Origin: DATCMH01 sp036563505
GTDB taxonomy: Bacteria > Pseudomonadota > Alphaproteobacteria > Rhizobiales > Beijerinckiaceae
Direction: 5' to 3'
Length of the DNA: 64,000 nucleotides
Assembly (NCBI GenBank): GCA_036563505.1
Contig: DATCMH010000016.1
Coordinates: 248,001 to 312,000, forward strand
A model generated the notes under the pieces. It was not told the DNA's origin, did no database searches, and saw only the letters and a program-made list of their open reading frames with translations. This document shows positions 1 to 8,579 of this stretch, in pieces (position 1 is the stretch's first letter; the number at the start of each line of letters is the position of its first letter). The position numbers were made by a program, and so were the translations under genes.

Positions 1-1023
1 GTGATTTCAGGAGCGAACGCTCTCTCGGCCCGACGCGGTCGGCGGATCTTCCTCATCGGGGCGACGGGCACGATCGGCCGGGCGACCGCGCGGGCGCTCG
101 TGGAGCGCGGCCATGAGGTGGTCTGCTTCGTCCGGCCCCGGTCGGGCTCGTCGATCGACCGCGCCGGGGATGAGCGGGTTCGTCCGCTCGAAGGGGCCGA
201 ACGCCGATTCGGCGACGTGACCGACCCCGTCTCCCTCGCGCGCGATGGTTTTCGCGGCGAGCGCTTCGACACCCTCGTCTCGTGTCTCGCGTCGCGGACC
301 GGGGCCCCTCGCGACGCCTGGGCGATCGATCACGACGCTCATCTCGCGGTGCTGGACGCCGCCAGGGCAGCGGGTGTCTCCCATGTCGTCCTGCTGTCGG
401 CGATCTGCGTTCAGAAGCCGCTTCTCGCCTTCCAGCATGCGAAGCTCGCTTTCGAGCGGGCCCTGATCGGGTCCGGCCTCGACTACACGATCGTCAGGCC
501 CACCGCCTACTTCAAGTCGCTCTCGGGCCAAGTCGATCGCGTGAGGAGGGGCAAGCCGTGGCTGCTGTTCGGCGATGGCGCGCTGACCGCCTGCAAGCCG
601 ATCAGCGACGGTGACCTGGCCCGTTACTTGGCCGAATGCGTCGAGAACGCCGACCGGCGCAACAGCGTTCTCCCGATCGGCGGGCCGGGCGAGGCGATCA
701 CGCCGAGGCAGCAGGGGGAGGCGCTGTTTTCCCTGCTCGGCCGGGCGCCGCGCTTCAGGCACGTGCCGGTGTCTCTGCTCGACGCGATCATCGGGCCGCT
801 CGCCGCGCTCGGCCGCGTGGTGCCCTCCCTCCGCGACAAGGCCGAGTTCGCGCGGATCGGACGCTACTACGCCACAGAATCCATGCTCGTCCTCGACAGC
901 GCTTCGGGCCGCTACGACGCGGCGGCCACCCCCAGCACGGGGGCGGAGACCTTGTTCGATTACTATGCGCGCCTGATCCGGGGCGAGACGGACGCCGAGC
1001 GCGGCGAGCACGCGGTCTTCTGA
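1..1023 (+). CDS. bciA: Divinyl (proto)chlorophyllide 8-vinyl-reductase, BciA type
   Basis: This NAD(P)H-dependent reductase converts the C8 vinyl group of divinyl chlorophyllide to ethyl, a step in bacteriochlorophyll synthesis. The product is 340 residues with an N-terminal Rossmann motif, GATGTIGR at about residues 19-26, followed by an atypical SDR/NmrA-like fold. The C-terminal half has the segments typical of this family (KPISDGDLARYL near residue 200 and YYATESMLVLD near 290). It implies an aerobic anoxygenic phototroph. The GTG at base 1 is in frame, but the true start could lie left of the window, so the 5' end is uncertain. No other pigment gene is visible here. A generic NmrA-like reductase is the alternative; the C-terminal match makes BciA clearly more likely. 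Confidence 0.85.
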   Translation: MISGANALSARRGRRIFLIGATGTIGRATARALVERGHEVVCFVRPRSGSSIDRAGDERVRPLEGAERRFGDVTDPVSLARDGFRGERFDTLVSCLASRTGAPRDAWAIDHDAHLAVLDAARAAGVSHVVLLSAICVQKPLLAFQHAKLAFERALIGSGLDYTIVRPTAYFKSLSGQVDRVRRGKPWLLFGDGALTACKPISDGDLARYLAECVENADRRNSVLPIGGPGEAITPRQQGEALFSLLGRAPRFRHVPVSLLDAIIGPLAALGRVVPSLRDKAEFARIGRYYATESMLVLDSASGRYDAAATPSTGAETLFDYYARLIRGETDAERGEHAVF

Positions 1024-1027
1024 ACGT

Positions 1028-1579
1028 TCACCCCGCGCCGGCTCGGGACCCACGATCGTCTCGCGTTTCCTCGATGCTCGCGCGCAACGTCTCGAACCGC
1101 GCCAACTGCGCCGGGTCGAGGCTGCGGTCCGCCCCGCGGCGGACGAAAACCTTGAACATCGCGGCGCCATCGAGGCTCACGAATTGCACGGAGCACGAGC
1201 GCTTGCCGAAGAAAGGCCGATCGACGCAGTAGATCGCCGCGCAGCGCTCCGCCCGCAGGTGCCCGCCGAGCGGCGCGTCGCCGTGGATGTTGAAGTAGCC
1301 TCGGCCCGCCTCGCCGGGCGGCAGCGCCGTCTTGATCTCGAACACGCCGTCGCGGCTGTGGACGAGGAACATGACCTCGCCCCAGCCCGTCAGCTCGGCC
1401 CAGATCTCGGCGAAGCGCCCCCCGTCGATCGCGGCCGCCTGACCCTCCGGCAGGCAGTCGAGGACCGTGCGGTAGGGAACCCCGTGGCGCTCCGCCACGG
1501 CCTCGAGCACGCCGTCGGGCTTCGCCTCGAGGTCGGCCCGGACGGCCGCGACCGGGGCGGACAGGGTTATCGCGTCCAT
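1028..1579 (-). CDS. hutX: HutX/HuvX-family cytosolic heme utilisation carrier
   Basis: A 183-residue soluble protein of the HutX/HugX family, which binds heme in the cytoplasm and hands it to a heme-degrading enzyme. Recognisable family segments are WGEVMFLVHSRDGVFEIK around residues 66-85 and the GYFNIHGDAPLGGHL stretch that follows. It is the last gene of a leftward operon (receptor, tonB, monooxygenase, hutX), four bases after the monooxygenase stop. The family function is known from Vibrio HutX; the role here is inferred from homology and context. In Vibrio the partner is HutZ, whereas here the neighbour is an IsdG-type enzyme. Confidence 0.8.
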   Translation of the reverse strand: MDAITLSAPVAAVRADLEAKPDGVLEAVAERHGVPYRTVLDCLPEGQAAAIDGGRFAEIWAELTGWGEVMFLVHSRDGVFEIKTALPPGEAGRGYFNIHGDAPLGGHLRAERCAAIYCVDRPFFGKRSCSVQFVSLDGAAMFKVFVRRGADRSLDPAQLARFETLRASIEETRDDRGSRAGAG

Positions 1580-1583
1580 CGCC

Positions 1584-1916
1584 TCACTCCGCCGCTTGGC
1601 GGACGGAGCTCACGGTCTGGATGACCTCGAAACCCTCGAACTCGGGGTGGCCCAGGGTGAGAGGCCGGTTCGCCGGCGCGCGGGCGTGGGAGCGGCGGAA
1701 CTGCTCGGAGCGCGTCCAGGCCTCGAAATGGGCGCGCGAGGCCCAGACCGTATGGGAGGAGTAGAGGACATGGTCCTCCCGCTCGGGACCGCGCAGCATG
1801 TGGAACTCCACGAAGCCTTCGAGTTCGTGCAGGTGCGTCTCGCGGTTGAGCCAGACGGCTTCGAAATCCTGCGCGGCGTCCTTGATGACGCGGAAACGAT
1901 TCATGGCGATGAACAT
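1584..1916 (-). CDS. IsdG/HmuQ-like heme-degrading monooxygenase (ABM fold)
   Basis: A 110-residue antibiotic-biosynthesis-monooxygenase-fold protein that probably opens the heme ring to release iron. It carries Asn6 (in MNRF), Trp67 and His77, the same spacing as the Asn-Trp-His catalytic triad of staphylococcal IsdG (7/67/77), which strongly supports heme degradation over a generic ABM monooxygenase. It lies between tonB (21-bp gap) and hutX (4-bp gap) in the heme-uptake operon. Rhizobial relatives are HmuQ and HmuD of Bradyrhizobium. The start ATG at 1916 gives the N-terminal beta strand FIAMNRFRV expected for the family. Confidence 0.85.
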   Translation of the reverse strand: MFIAMNRFRVIKDAAQDFEAVWLNRETHLHELEGFVEFHMLRGPEREDHVLYSSHTVWASRAHFEAWTRSEQFRRSHARAPANRPLTLGHPEFEGFEVIQTVSSVRQAAE

Positions 1917-1937
1917 CTCAAGTCTCCTCTTCCTGGG

Positions 1938-3086
1938 TCAGAAACGCATGTCGTAGCGGATCGGGGCGGTGAAACTGGCGCTCGCCCGCCCGGCCTCGGG
2001 CGGGATGCGAGGGAACGGGGAGGCGCGCCGCACCATGGCGAGCGTCTCCTGATCGAGGATAGGGTGCCCCGACGAGCCGGCGAGGGCGACGCTCGTCACG
2101 CGCCCGGAGGCGTCGAGCGAGAAGGTGACACTCGTCCGTCCCTGCGCCTGCAGGAGGCGGGCCGCCTCGGGGTAGCGCTTGTGACGTGCGAGATGCGCGA
2201 GCACCTGCGCCTGAAAGCTCGCGAAGGCGGCCCCGCCCGGCCCCGAACCGACCACGGGCGATCCGCCGCGCAGGCTCGCCGTGCTCTCGACCCGCTCCGC
2301 CGCGTCACCGGCGCGCCCCTGGCCGCGACCGGGCGATGGGGCCGGCTTGGCCGCTATCCGCAGCGCCGGCCGCTCGGCGGCCCTGGCCGACTGCGGCGGA
2401 GCGCTGGGCTTCGATGGCTGCGTCCTGCGTGGCTCGGGCGGCTGGGCCGGCGCCGGCTTCGGCCGGGCGGCCCTGGCCTCGATCATCGGTTTTGGTGGAG
2501 GCGGAACGGCGGGTTGGACTGAGGATGCAGGAGCGGCGACCGGCCGGGGCTCGGGAACGGGCTCGGCGGTCGGGGGGATCGCCGGCACCGGCGCTTCCGG
2601 CGGAGGCGCGAGTGCGAGATCGACCGGCGCCGACGGTGGCGCGGCCGTCGCCTCCCGAGCGTTCGCGTCGAACTGCGCCGCCGTCAAGACCTCGACCTCG
2701 GGCGGCGCGGCGAGGGCAAGGTCCGGCGGCGTCTCGGGAACGAAGGCGTCGGCCATGGGCTCGACCTGAGCCGGCTCCGGCACCTCGGGCAGGGGAATGT
2801 CGATGGCGCCGCCCTCTCGGCGCGCCGCGCTGTCGAGGCTCTCCGCTCCGATCAGTTCCACCTCGATGGCCTGCTCGGCCGCTGGCGGTAAGCCAGCCGG
2901 TGGTCGTGTCAGGAGGCCGACGCCGAGCGCCGCCATCGCCGCGTGGAGCGCCAAGGAGGCGAAGGCGCCAAGGCGCCCGCCAGAGGACGATTCCGCCTCG
3001 CCCCAGCGTTCCGTCCGGCTCAAGGCCGGCAGGAGCGGGGCCTCCGCCGGCCCGCTCTCCATGGTTCCCGCGCCCGCCGCCATCAC
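1938..3086 (-). CDS. tonB: TonB energy transducer dedicated to heme uptake
   Basis: A 382-residue periplasm-spanning protein that transmits proton-motive force to the outer-membrane receptor encoded just upstream (3-bp gap). It has a short cytoplasmic N terminus, one membrane helix at about residues 38-62, a long Pro/Ala-rich spacer to about residue 290, and a C-terminal TonB domain with the conserved YPEAARLLQAQGR segment and a terminal beta strand (IRYDMRF). The position in the operon makes it a system-specific TonB; whether it also serves other receptors cannot be told. No exbB or exbD is present in the window, so these must be supplied from elsewhere. Confidence 0.9.
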   Translation of the reverse strand: MMAAGAGTMESGPAEAPLLPALSRTERWGEAESSSGGRLGAFASLALHAAMAALGVGLLTRPPAGLPPAAEQAIEVELIGAESLDSAARREGGAIDIPLPEVPEPAQVEPMADAFVPETPPDLALAAPPEVEVLTAAQFDANAREATAAPPSAPVDLALAPPPEAPVPAIPPTAEPVPEPRPVAAPASSVQPAVPPPPKPMIEARAARPKPAPAQPPEPRRTQPSKPSAPPQSARAAERPALRIAAKPAPSPGRGQGRAGDAAERVESTASLRGGSPVVGSGPGGAAFASFQAQVLAHLARHKRYPEAARLLQAQGRTSVTFSLDASGRVTSVALAGSSGHPILDQETLAMVRRASPFPRIPPEAGRASASFTAPIRYDMRF

Positions 3087-3089
3087 CGG

Positions 3090-5312
3090 CTACCAGCGGA
3101 TGACCGCGTTCAGGGCCACCGTGCGGCCCGGCGCCCGGAACAGCTCCAGGTTCGGGTTCGAGGCCTGGACGGCGGCGACGTCCTGCGGGTTGAAGTAGGA
3201 GGCGTCGAAGATGTTGTAGACGCCGAGGTTCAGCGAGAGGTTCGGCCCGAGGTCGTAGAAAACGAACGCGTCGAGGGTGGCGTAGGCGTCCGGCCGGTAG
3301 ATGAGCGAGGGGTCCGAGACCCGGCTCTTGCGCGCCGCGCCCCGGGCCCGCACCTCCGCGCCCCAGCCCTGCTCGTGCTGGTAGCGAAGACCCGCGATGA
3401 AGGTGAACGGATCGACGGAGTCGATCGGCTGGCCCGTCTCCTCGTCCTCGCCGTTGGCGTAGGCCAGCGCGCCGAAGGCCGCCCAGCGCGGCGCGAAGCG
3501 CCATTCGCCCTTGGCCTCGACGCCCCAGATCCTGACCTGGCTGAGGTTCTGATACTGATACTGCGTCAGTCCGGCGGGCGTCGTGCCGACGATCTTGGTC
3601 TCCAGGAAATCCTGGTAGCGGTTGTAGAAGCCGGAGACCTGGAAGCTCGAGCCGTCGGCGAAGCGCCCGCGCAGGCCGCCCTCGAAGCCGTCGCTCGTCT
3701 CCGGCTTCAAGTTGCCGTTCGGCAGGATCTCGTAGCGCTGGACCGTGTTCGAGAAGCCGAAATTGGCGTTGTCGTAAGGTGGCGCCCGGAAGCCGCGGGC
3801 GTATTGCCCGAAGACCCGGAAGTTCTCCGTGAGATCATAGGTGACGCCGAGCTTCGGCGAGACGGCCGTCTCGGTCTGCTCTTCGATCGTGAAGTTGCGC
3901 GCGTTCGAGTTGGCGAAGGCCCGGTCGGGGTTCGGCTCGAGGCGGTAATAGTCGAAGCGCACGGCGGGGATGATCCGAAGCGCCCCGACCTGCATGATGT
4001 TCTGGACGTAGGCCGCGGCCTGCGTGGTGTCCGTGTCGGGAAAGTTCTTGTTCGGGAACGTGTCGCCGGAGATGGACTGCGTGCCGGCCCAGGTGAGGGT
4101 GTTGTACTCGATCCGGTCGCGCGGGCGCGACGTCGTGGTGAAGTCGTACGTCACGCCGTAGGTCAGCGTATGCTCCAGGCCGAGCCAGTTGCGCTTGGCC
4201 GTGAACTGAACCTCGCCGCCCCGGATCTCCTGCTGGAAGTCGAAGTCCGACAGCCGCAGGCGGTTGGGTACCGTCGGGAGCGGCGCGGCGCTGGCGCGGG
4301 TCTGGGTCGTGAGCTCCTCGCGGCGCACCTCCGTCCAGAAGGCCCGGACCTGCACGGCGTCGGCGAGGGTCCAGGTAAGAGGCAGGGTCCAGTCGAAGGA
4401 CAGGCGCGGCCGGCTCGTCGTATCCTCGCCCCGCGAGGTGAAGACGCGGGTGAAAGGCTGGCCCCGCGCGCCGCCGGTCGTGACCTCCTCGGTCGAGAGC
4501 CTCGTTTCGGCCTCCCGCCGCAGGTATTCGCCGGTGAGGCGCACGATGCCCCATTCGCCGGCGTTGTAGACCACCTTCGCCAGGGTGTTCTGGGCCGTAG
4601 AGTCGAGGGCGTTCGCCTTGAGGCGGCCGTTGGGCTCCACCTCGCGGCCCTGCCGGCGCGTGGTGAGCAGCATCACCTCCCACGGGCCGAGGCGGTAGGC
4701 GCCCGTCGCCGTCTGGAGAAAGCTGCGGTCCGTCGAGTCGAAGCCGGTCTTCGAGCCGAGGAACCAGTTCTTGCCGACGAGGTCGAGATAGTCGGCCGGG
4801 TCCTTCGTCACGTAGGAGACTACGCCGCCGACGGCGTCGGAGCCGTAGAGCGCCGAGGCCGGACCGCGGATGATCTCCACCTGCTTGAGGCTGTCGAAAT
4901 CGACGAAGTCGCGGGTGTAGGTACCGGCGCCGATATTGGTTTCGGGGAAGTCGGGCACCTTGACCCCGTCGACCTGGATGCGGACGCGATTGTCGCCGAT
5001 GCCGCGAATGACGTAGCTCGTCGATCCGCCCCGCGCCGGCTGGTTGCCCACTGAGACGCCTGGCTCCTCGCGGGCGAGGTCCCGGGGCGAGTTGATGCTT
5101 TTGCGGTCGATCTCCTTGGCATCCGTGACGCTCACCGTCGACGGGCTGTCGAACACCGTGCTCGGCACCTTGTCCGCCGTCACCGTGATGGCGTCGAGCG
5201 TCGTCGAATTGGCGGCGTCCTGCGCCGCGGCGGACTGCGCGCCGCTTAACGCCAGCGCGACGATGAGAGGAGAGACGGACGCGCGAAGACACTCGCGCAG
5301 GAGAGTATTCAT
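3090..5312 (-). CDS. hmuR: TonB-dependent heme/hemoglobin outer-membrane receptor
   Basis: A 740-residue beta-barrel receptor that imports heme across the outer membrane. The signal peptide covers roughly residues 1-30, ending at AQSAAAQ. The TonB box and plug domain follow (VIIRGPASALYGSDAVGG-like segment, residues about 145-165), then the 22-strand barrel ending in an aromatic residue (IRW). The heme-receptor signature FRAP is present in GFRAPPYDNANFGF, followed by NGNLKPE, which matches the NPNL element. An ATG at 5330 is also in frame, but 5312 gives a clean signal peptide. It is the first gene of the leftward operon, divergent from hemP-hmuTUV. Confidence 0.9.
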   Translation of the reverse strand: MNTLLRECLRASVSPLIVALALSGAQSAAAQDAANSTTLDAITVTADKVPSTVFDSPSTVSVTDAKEIDRKSINSPRDLAREEPGVSVGNQPARGGSTSYVIRGIGDNRVRIQVDGVKVPDFPETNIGAGTYTRDFVDFDSLKQVEIIRGPASALYGSDAVGGVVSYVTKDPADYLDLVGKNWFLGSKTGFDSTDRSFLQTATGAYRLGPWEVMLLTTRRQGREVEPNGRLKANALDSTAQNTLAKVVYNAGEWGIVRLTGEYLRREAETRLSTEEVTTGGARGQPFTRVFTSRGEDTTSRPRLSFDWTLPLTWTLADAVQVRAFWTEVRREELTTQTRASAAPLPTVPNRLRLSDFDFQQEIRGGEVQFTAKRNWLGLEHTLTYGVTYDFTTTSRPRDRIEYNTLTWAGTQSISGDTFPNKNFPDTDTTQAAAYVQNIMQVGALRIIPAVRFDYYRLEPNPDRAFANSNARNFTIEEQTETAVSPKLGVTYDLTENFRVFGQYARGFRAPPYDNANFGFSNTVQRYEILPNGNLKPETSDGFEGGLRGRFADGSSFQVSGFYNRYQDFLETKIVGTTPAGLTQYQYQNLSQVRIWGVEAKGEWRFAPRWAAFGALAYANGEDEETGQPIDSVDPFTFIAGLRYQHEQGWGAEVRARGAARKSRVSDPSLIYRPDAYATLDAFVFYDLGPNLSLNLGVYNIFDASYFNPQDVAAVQASNPNLELFRAPGRTVALNAVIRW

Positions 5313-5532
5313 CCTGACGACCCCAGCCATATTTAGTTTTGATCTTTTCTAGACTGGCTGGCTGGCGCCGGTTGCGACGCGCTGGCTGGCTGAGGACCTC
5401 ACGATCCACGAAAGGTCTTTACGGTCGATAGCGATCTGATCTAAGTCCGTCAACGGCAAGGCTCGTTGAATGCGCAGTTTTACATTGTTCCAAACTGCGA
5501 ATACACGGCCCGCGTGGATGGTTGTTTGGAAC
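5313..5532. promoter_or_regulatory. Divergent control region of the heme-uptake locus, with an inverted repeat
   Basis: This 220-bp gap separates the two heme operons. A perfect inverted repeat, CGCAGTTT (5473-5480) and AAACTGCG (5492-5499) with an 11-base spacer, lies about 35 bp before hemP. It overlaps a possible -35 (TTTACA, 5479-5484) and could be an operator. On the receptor side, the leftward strand reads TCTAGAA near 5346-5352, close to a half-site of the rhizobial Irr box (TTTAGAA). Two TGGC-rich direct repeats occur around 5352-5390. Regulation by Irr, HmuP or Fur-like proteins is inference. Confidence 0.45.
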
Positions 5533-5709
5533 ATGTCGAAACTATCGGAATCCTCCGCGCCCAGCTCAGAAGCGGCCGCGCGCAAGCCGCCCCAGGAGGT
5601 CGAGGTGCGCACCCTTCTCGGCGCGGGACGGGAGGTCGTTCTCCTGCACAACGGCGAGCGCTACCGCCTGCGGGTCACGGCCCGCGACAAGCTCATTCTC
5701 ACCAAGTGA
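5533..5709 (+). CDS. hmuP: Hemin uptake protein HemP/HmuP
   Basis: A 58-residue protein with the compact HemP pattern: a charged N terminus, then EVVLLHNGERYRLRVTARDK and a terminal LILTK. In Bradyrhizobium the homologue HmuP is a co-activator that works with Irr at the heme-receptor promoter, so this may be a regulator and not a transporter part. The ATG at 5533 is preferred because upstream in-frame codons from 5470 would place the palindromic control element inside the coding sequence. It is the first gene of the rightward operon, 14 bp before hmuT. Confidence 0.85.
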   Translation: MSKLSESSAPSSEAAARKPPQEVEVRTLLGAGREVVLLHNGERYRLRVTARDKLILTK

Positions 5710-5723
5710 CGTCGGAGTTGCCC

Positions 5724-6584
5724 ATGCCCCTCGCGCTCTCGCGCCGCGACCTTCTCCTCGCGGGCACCGTCTCCCTTTTGTCTTTTCCGGCGCGAGCCGA
5801 CGCCTCGCGCCGGGTGGTCAGCCTCGGCGGCGCCGTCACCGAGACGCTCTACCGCCTCGGCCGCGAGCCGGAGATCGTGGGCGTCGACTCCACGAGCCAA
5901 TTCCCGCCCGACGCCCTGAAGACGAAGCCGAATCTCGGCTACGTCCGGGCGCTCGGCGCGGAGGGCCTTTTGTCGCTCAAGCCAGACCTCGTTCTGGCCA
6001 TCGAGGGGGCCGGCCCGCCCGACGTCCTCAACCTCGTGGCCCAGGCCGGGGTGCCGATCGTTCGCGTGCCGGAGGATCCCTCTGCTCAGGGCGTGCTCGC
6101 CCGCATCGACGCCGTCGCGCGGGCGGTCGGGGCCGAGGCTGCCGGCGAGGCTCTGGCGAGCGACGTGCGGTCGCGCTTCGCGATCCTCGACCGCGCGCGG
6201 GCCGGCGCTGGGCCGGGCCTCCGAGTGCTCGCCGTCCTCTCGCTTCAGAACGGACGTCCCCTGGTGGGCGGGCGCGGCACCACGGCGGACGGCATGCTCC
6301 GGCTCGCGGGAGCGGTGAACGCGGCCGAGAACCTCGAGGGCTGGAAGCCGCTCTCCGACGAGGGCGTCATCGCCGCCCGGCCCGATGTCGTGCTGCGGGT
6401 CGTCCGCGGCGACGGGCGGGGCGAGGACGTCCTCGCCCTGCCGGCCTTCGCCGCGACCCCGGCCGGACGCGCCCGGGCCCTCGTCGCCATGGACGGGCTC
6501 TATCTCTTGGGCTTCGGGCCGCGCACTCCGGACGCGGCCCTCGACCTCGTCGCCGCCTTGAGCGCGGCGGGGCGCCGCGGATGA
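5724..6584 (+). CDS. hmuT: Heme ABC transporter periplasmic binding protein HmuT
   Basis: A 286-residue cluster-A-III (helical backbone) solute-binding protein that carries heme through the periplasm to HmuUV. The N terminus has a twin-arginine-like SRRDLLLAG followed by a hydrophobic stretch and cleavage near ARADAS. Family segments include RVVSLGGAVTETLYRLG and GVDSTSQFP. The ATG at 5724 starts the signal peptide directly. The gene overlaps hmuU by four bases (ATGA), implying translational coupling. Confidence 0.9.
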   Translation: MPLALSRRDLLLAGTVSLLSFPARADASRRVVSLGGAVTETLYRLGREPEIVGVDSTSQFPPDALKTKPNLGYVRALGAEGLLSLKPDLVLAIEGAGPPDVLNLVAQAGVPIVRVPEDPSAQGVLARIDAVARAVGAEAAGEALASDVRSRFAILDRARAGAGPGLRVLAVLSLQNGRPLVGGRGTTADGMLRLAGAVNAAENLEGWKPLSDEGVIAARPDVVLRVVRGDGRGEDVLALPAFAATPAGRARALVAMDGLYLLGFGPRTPDAALDLVAALSAAGRRG

Positions 6585-7633
6585 GCGCGGGTCTGGCGGT
6601 GCCGGCTGCCCCCGGCCGAAGGCGTGCGGCTCTCGTCCTGCCCCTCCTCGTTCTTCTCCTCGCGGGCACCGGCGTGGCGGCGCTCGGGTCCGGGGCGGTG
6701 CCGATCCCCCCGGCCCGGGTCGTCGCCGCCCTCCTCGGGATCGGGGAGGGCGGCGACGCCCTGGTGCTCTGGCACGTTCGCCTGCCGCGGCTCCTGCTCG
6801 GCGCGCTCGTCGGCGCCGCGCTCGCGGTTGCAGGCGCCCTGATGCAGGGGCTCTTCCGCAACCCGCTCGCCGACCCCGGGCTGCTCGGCGTCTCCTCCGG
6901 CGCGTCGCTGGCCGCGGGCCTCACCATCGTGCTCGGCGACACGCTCCTCGCGCCGGTGATCGGGCGGCTGCCCTTCGCCGCCCTCCCGGTCGGGGCATTT
7001 CTGGGCGGGCTCGCCGTCACGCTTCTCCTCTATGCCGTGGCAACCCAAGGGGGACGCACATCCACCGCGACGCTGCTGCTCGCCGGCGTCGCCGTCGGCG
7101 CCTTCACCGGGGCGCTGATGGGCCTGCTCGCCTATGCCAGCGACGACCGGCAGCTGCGCGACCTGTCCTTCTGGTCCTTGGGCTCCTTGAGCGGCGCGAC
7201 CTGGGCCAAGCTCGCGGCCGCCGCGCCGCTGATCCTGCCCGCGCTCGCCGCGACCCCGTTCCTGGCGCGGGGCCTCAACGCGCTCGCGCTCGGGGAGGCT
7301 GAGGCCTTCCATCTCGGCTTCTCGGTCGAACGGCTGAAAGGGGCGATCATCCTCCTCGTCGCCGTCGCGGTCGGAGCCTGTGTCGCGGTTTCTGGCCTCA
7401 TCGGCTTCGTCGGCATCGTCGCCGCCCATGCCCTTCGCCTCGCCATCGGTCCCGACCATCGCCGCCTCCTGCCCGCGGCGGCCCTGTTCGGCGCGGTGCT
7501 GCTGGTGGGCGCCGACACGCTCGCCCGCAGCCTCGTCGCGCCCGCCGAACTGCCCGTCGGGATCGTCACGGCCTTCGTCGGGGCGCCGTTCTTCCTGTGG
7601 CTCCTCCTGCGCCGCGAGGCGGGTCTTGCATGA
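6581..7633 (+). CDS. hmuU: Heme ABC transporter permease HmuU (FecCD family)
   Basis: A 350-residue inner-membrane permease of the FecCD/BtuC family, with about nine to ten hydrophobic helices. The segment GALMQGLFRNPLADPGLLG (about residues 85-103) is diagnostic of the family, as is GFVGIVAAHALRL near residue 275, the loop contacting the ATPase. Start and stop overlap neighbours by four bases on both sides, so hmuTUV is one tightly coupled transcription unit. It would form a dimer with two HmuV subunits. Confidence 0.92.
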   Translation: MSAGLAVPAAPGRRRAALVLPLLVLLLAGTGVAALGSGAVPIPPARVVAALLGIGEGGDALVLWHVRLPRLLLGALVGAALAVAGALMQGLFRNPLADPGLLGVSSGASLAAGLTIVLGDTLLAPVIGRLPFAALPVGAFLGGLAVTLLLYAVATQGGRTSTATLLLAGVAVGAFTGALMGLLAYASDDRQLRDLSFWSLGSLSGATWAKLAAAAPLILPALAATPFLARGLNALALGEAEAFHLGFSVERLKGAIILLVAVAVGACVAVSGLIGFVGIVAAHALRLAIGPDHRRLLPAAALFGAVLLVGADTLARSLVAPAELPVGIVTAFVGAPFFLWLLLRREAGLA

Positions 7634-8457
7634 GCCCCGCTCTGTCCGCCAAGTCCGTGTCGGTCCGCCGCGGCTCCCGCGACCTCCTCGCCGATGTTTC
7701 GCTTGATCTCGCGCCCGGCGCGCTGACCGCAATCGTCGGGCCGAACGGGGCGGGCAAGTCGACGCTCCTCAAGCTGCTCGCCGGCGAGATCGCGCCGAGC
7801 GCGGGAACGGTGACCCTCGACGGAAAATCCCTCGCCGGGTACCGGCCCTGGGATCTTGCCGCCCGCCGGGCGGTGATGCCGCAAGCGGCCCGTCTCGCCT
7901 TTCCGTTCAGGGCCTTCGAGGTGGCCCGCCTCGGGGCCGGGGGCATCGGGCGGGGGCTGAAGAGCCGTGACCGTGACCGGATCGCATACGAGGCCCTCGC
8001 GCGCGCGGACGTGACGGCTCTCGCCGACCGGCCGGTGCAGGGCCTCTCCGGCGGCGAGCAGCAGCGCGTTCATTTCGCCCGGGCGCTGGCCCAGCTCGAG
8101 GCGGGCCGCACCCTCGTCAGGCCGGAGGCTCAGATCCTGCTCTTGGACGAACCCTTGGCCGGCCTCGACCTCAAGCACCAGATCGCCCTGATGGACGAGG
8201 CCGTCCGGCTCGCAAAGTCCGGCACGGCCGTGCTCGCGATCCTGCACGATCTCCTGATGGCCCACGACTACGCTGACTTCGTCCTCGTCCTGAACGAGGG
8301 AGAGCTCGCTGCCGCCGGGCGGCCCGCCTCGGTTCTGACGGCCGACGCGATCGAGCCGGTCTTCGGCGTGCGACTGACCGTGGACCGGCTCCCATCGTCA
8401 CCTTGGGTCGGGATCTCGGCTGCGAGCCCGGACACGGACGCACGCCTCGCACGGTGA
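7630..8457 (+). CDS. hmuV: Heme ABC transporter ATPase HmuV
   Basis: A 275-residue ATP-binding subunit. Walker A is GPNGAGKST (about residues 37-45), the ABC signature LSGGEQQR is near residue 140, and Walker B ILLLDEP is near residue 174, followed by the D-loop AGLD. The insertion QLEAGRTLVRPEAQ between signature and Walker B is typical of HmuV/BhuV proteins. The ATG at 7630 overlaps the hmuU stop. This gene ends the heme operon; a tRNA gene on the opposite strand follows after about 120 bp. Confidence 0.92.
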   Translation: MSPALSAKSVSVRRGSRDLLADVSLDLAPGALTAIVGPNGAGKSTLLKLLAGEIAPSAGTVTLDGKSLAGYRPWDLAARRAVMPQAARLAFPFRAFEVARLGAGGIGRGLKSRDRDRIAYEALARADVTALADRPVQGLSGGEQQRVHFARALAQLEAGRTLVRPEAQILLLDEPLAGLDLKHQIALMDEAVRLAKSGTAVLAILHDLLMAHDYADFVLVLNEGELAAAGRPASVLTADAIEPVFGVRLTVDRLPSSPWVGISAASPDTDARLAR

Positions 8458-8579
8458 TCCTTGATCTCGAAAGCGACGCCGGCTCAGCTTCGGCAGCGGT
8501 CAGTCGCACTGGAGCGTTCGAGTCCCTATGGCGCGGAGGTCGCGAACCGAAAACGATTCATAAACAACGACTTAGGCCG

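Noticed and set aside
2943..5054. A 703-codon antisense frame over tonB and the receptor gene
   Set aside because: The receptor on the minus strand has a signal peptide, plug and FRAP motif; the antisense product has none.
5313..5532. A riboswitch or a clear Irr box
   Set aside because: No known riboswitch core is visible. Only one half of an Irr-like box (TCTAGAA) can be seen, which is too little to call.
5470..5532. A longer HemP starting at 5470
   Set aside because: The extra 21 residues do not resemble HemP and would include the inverted repeat of the control region.
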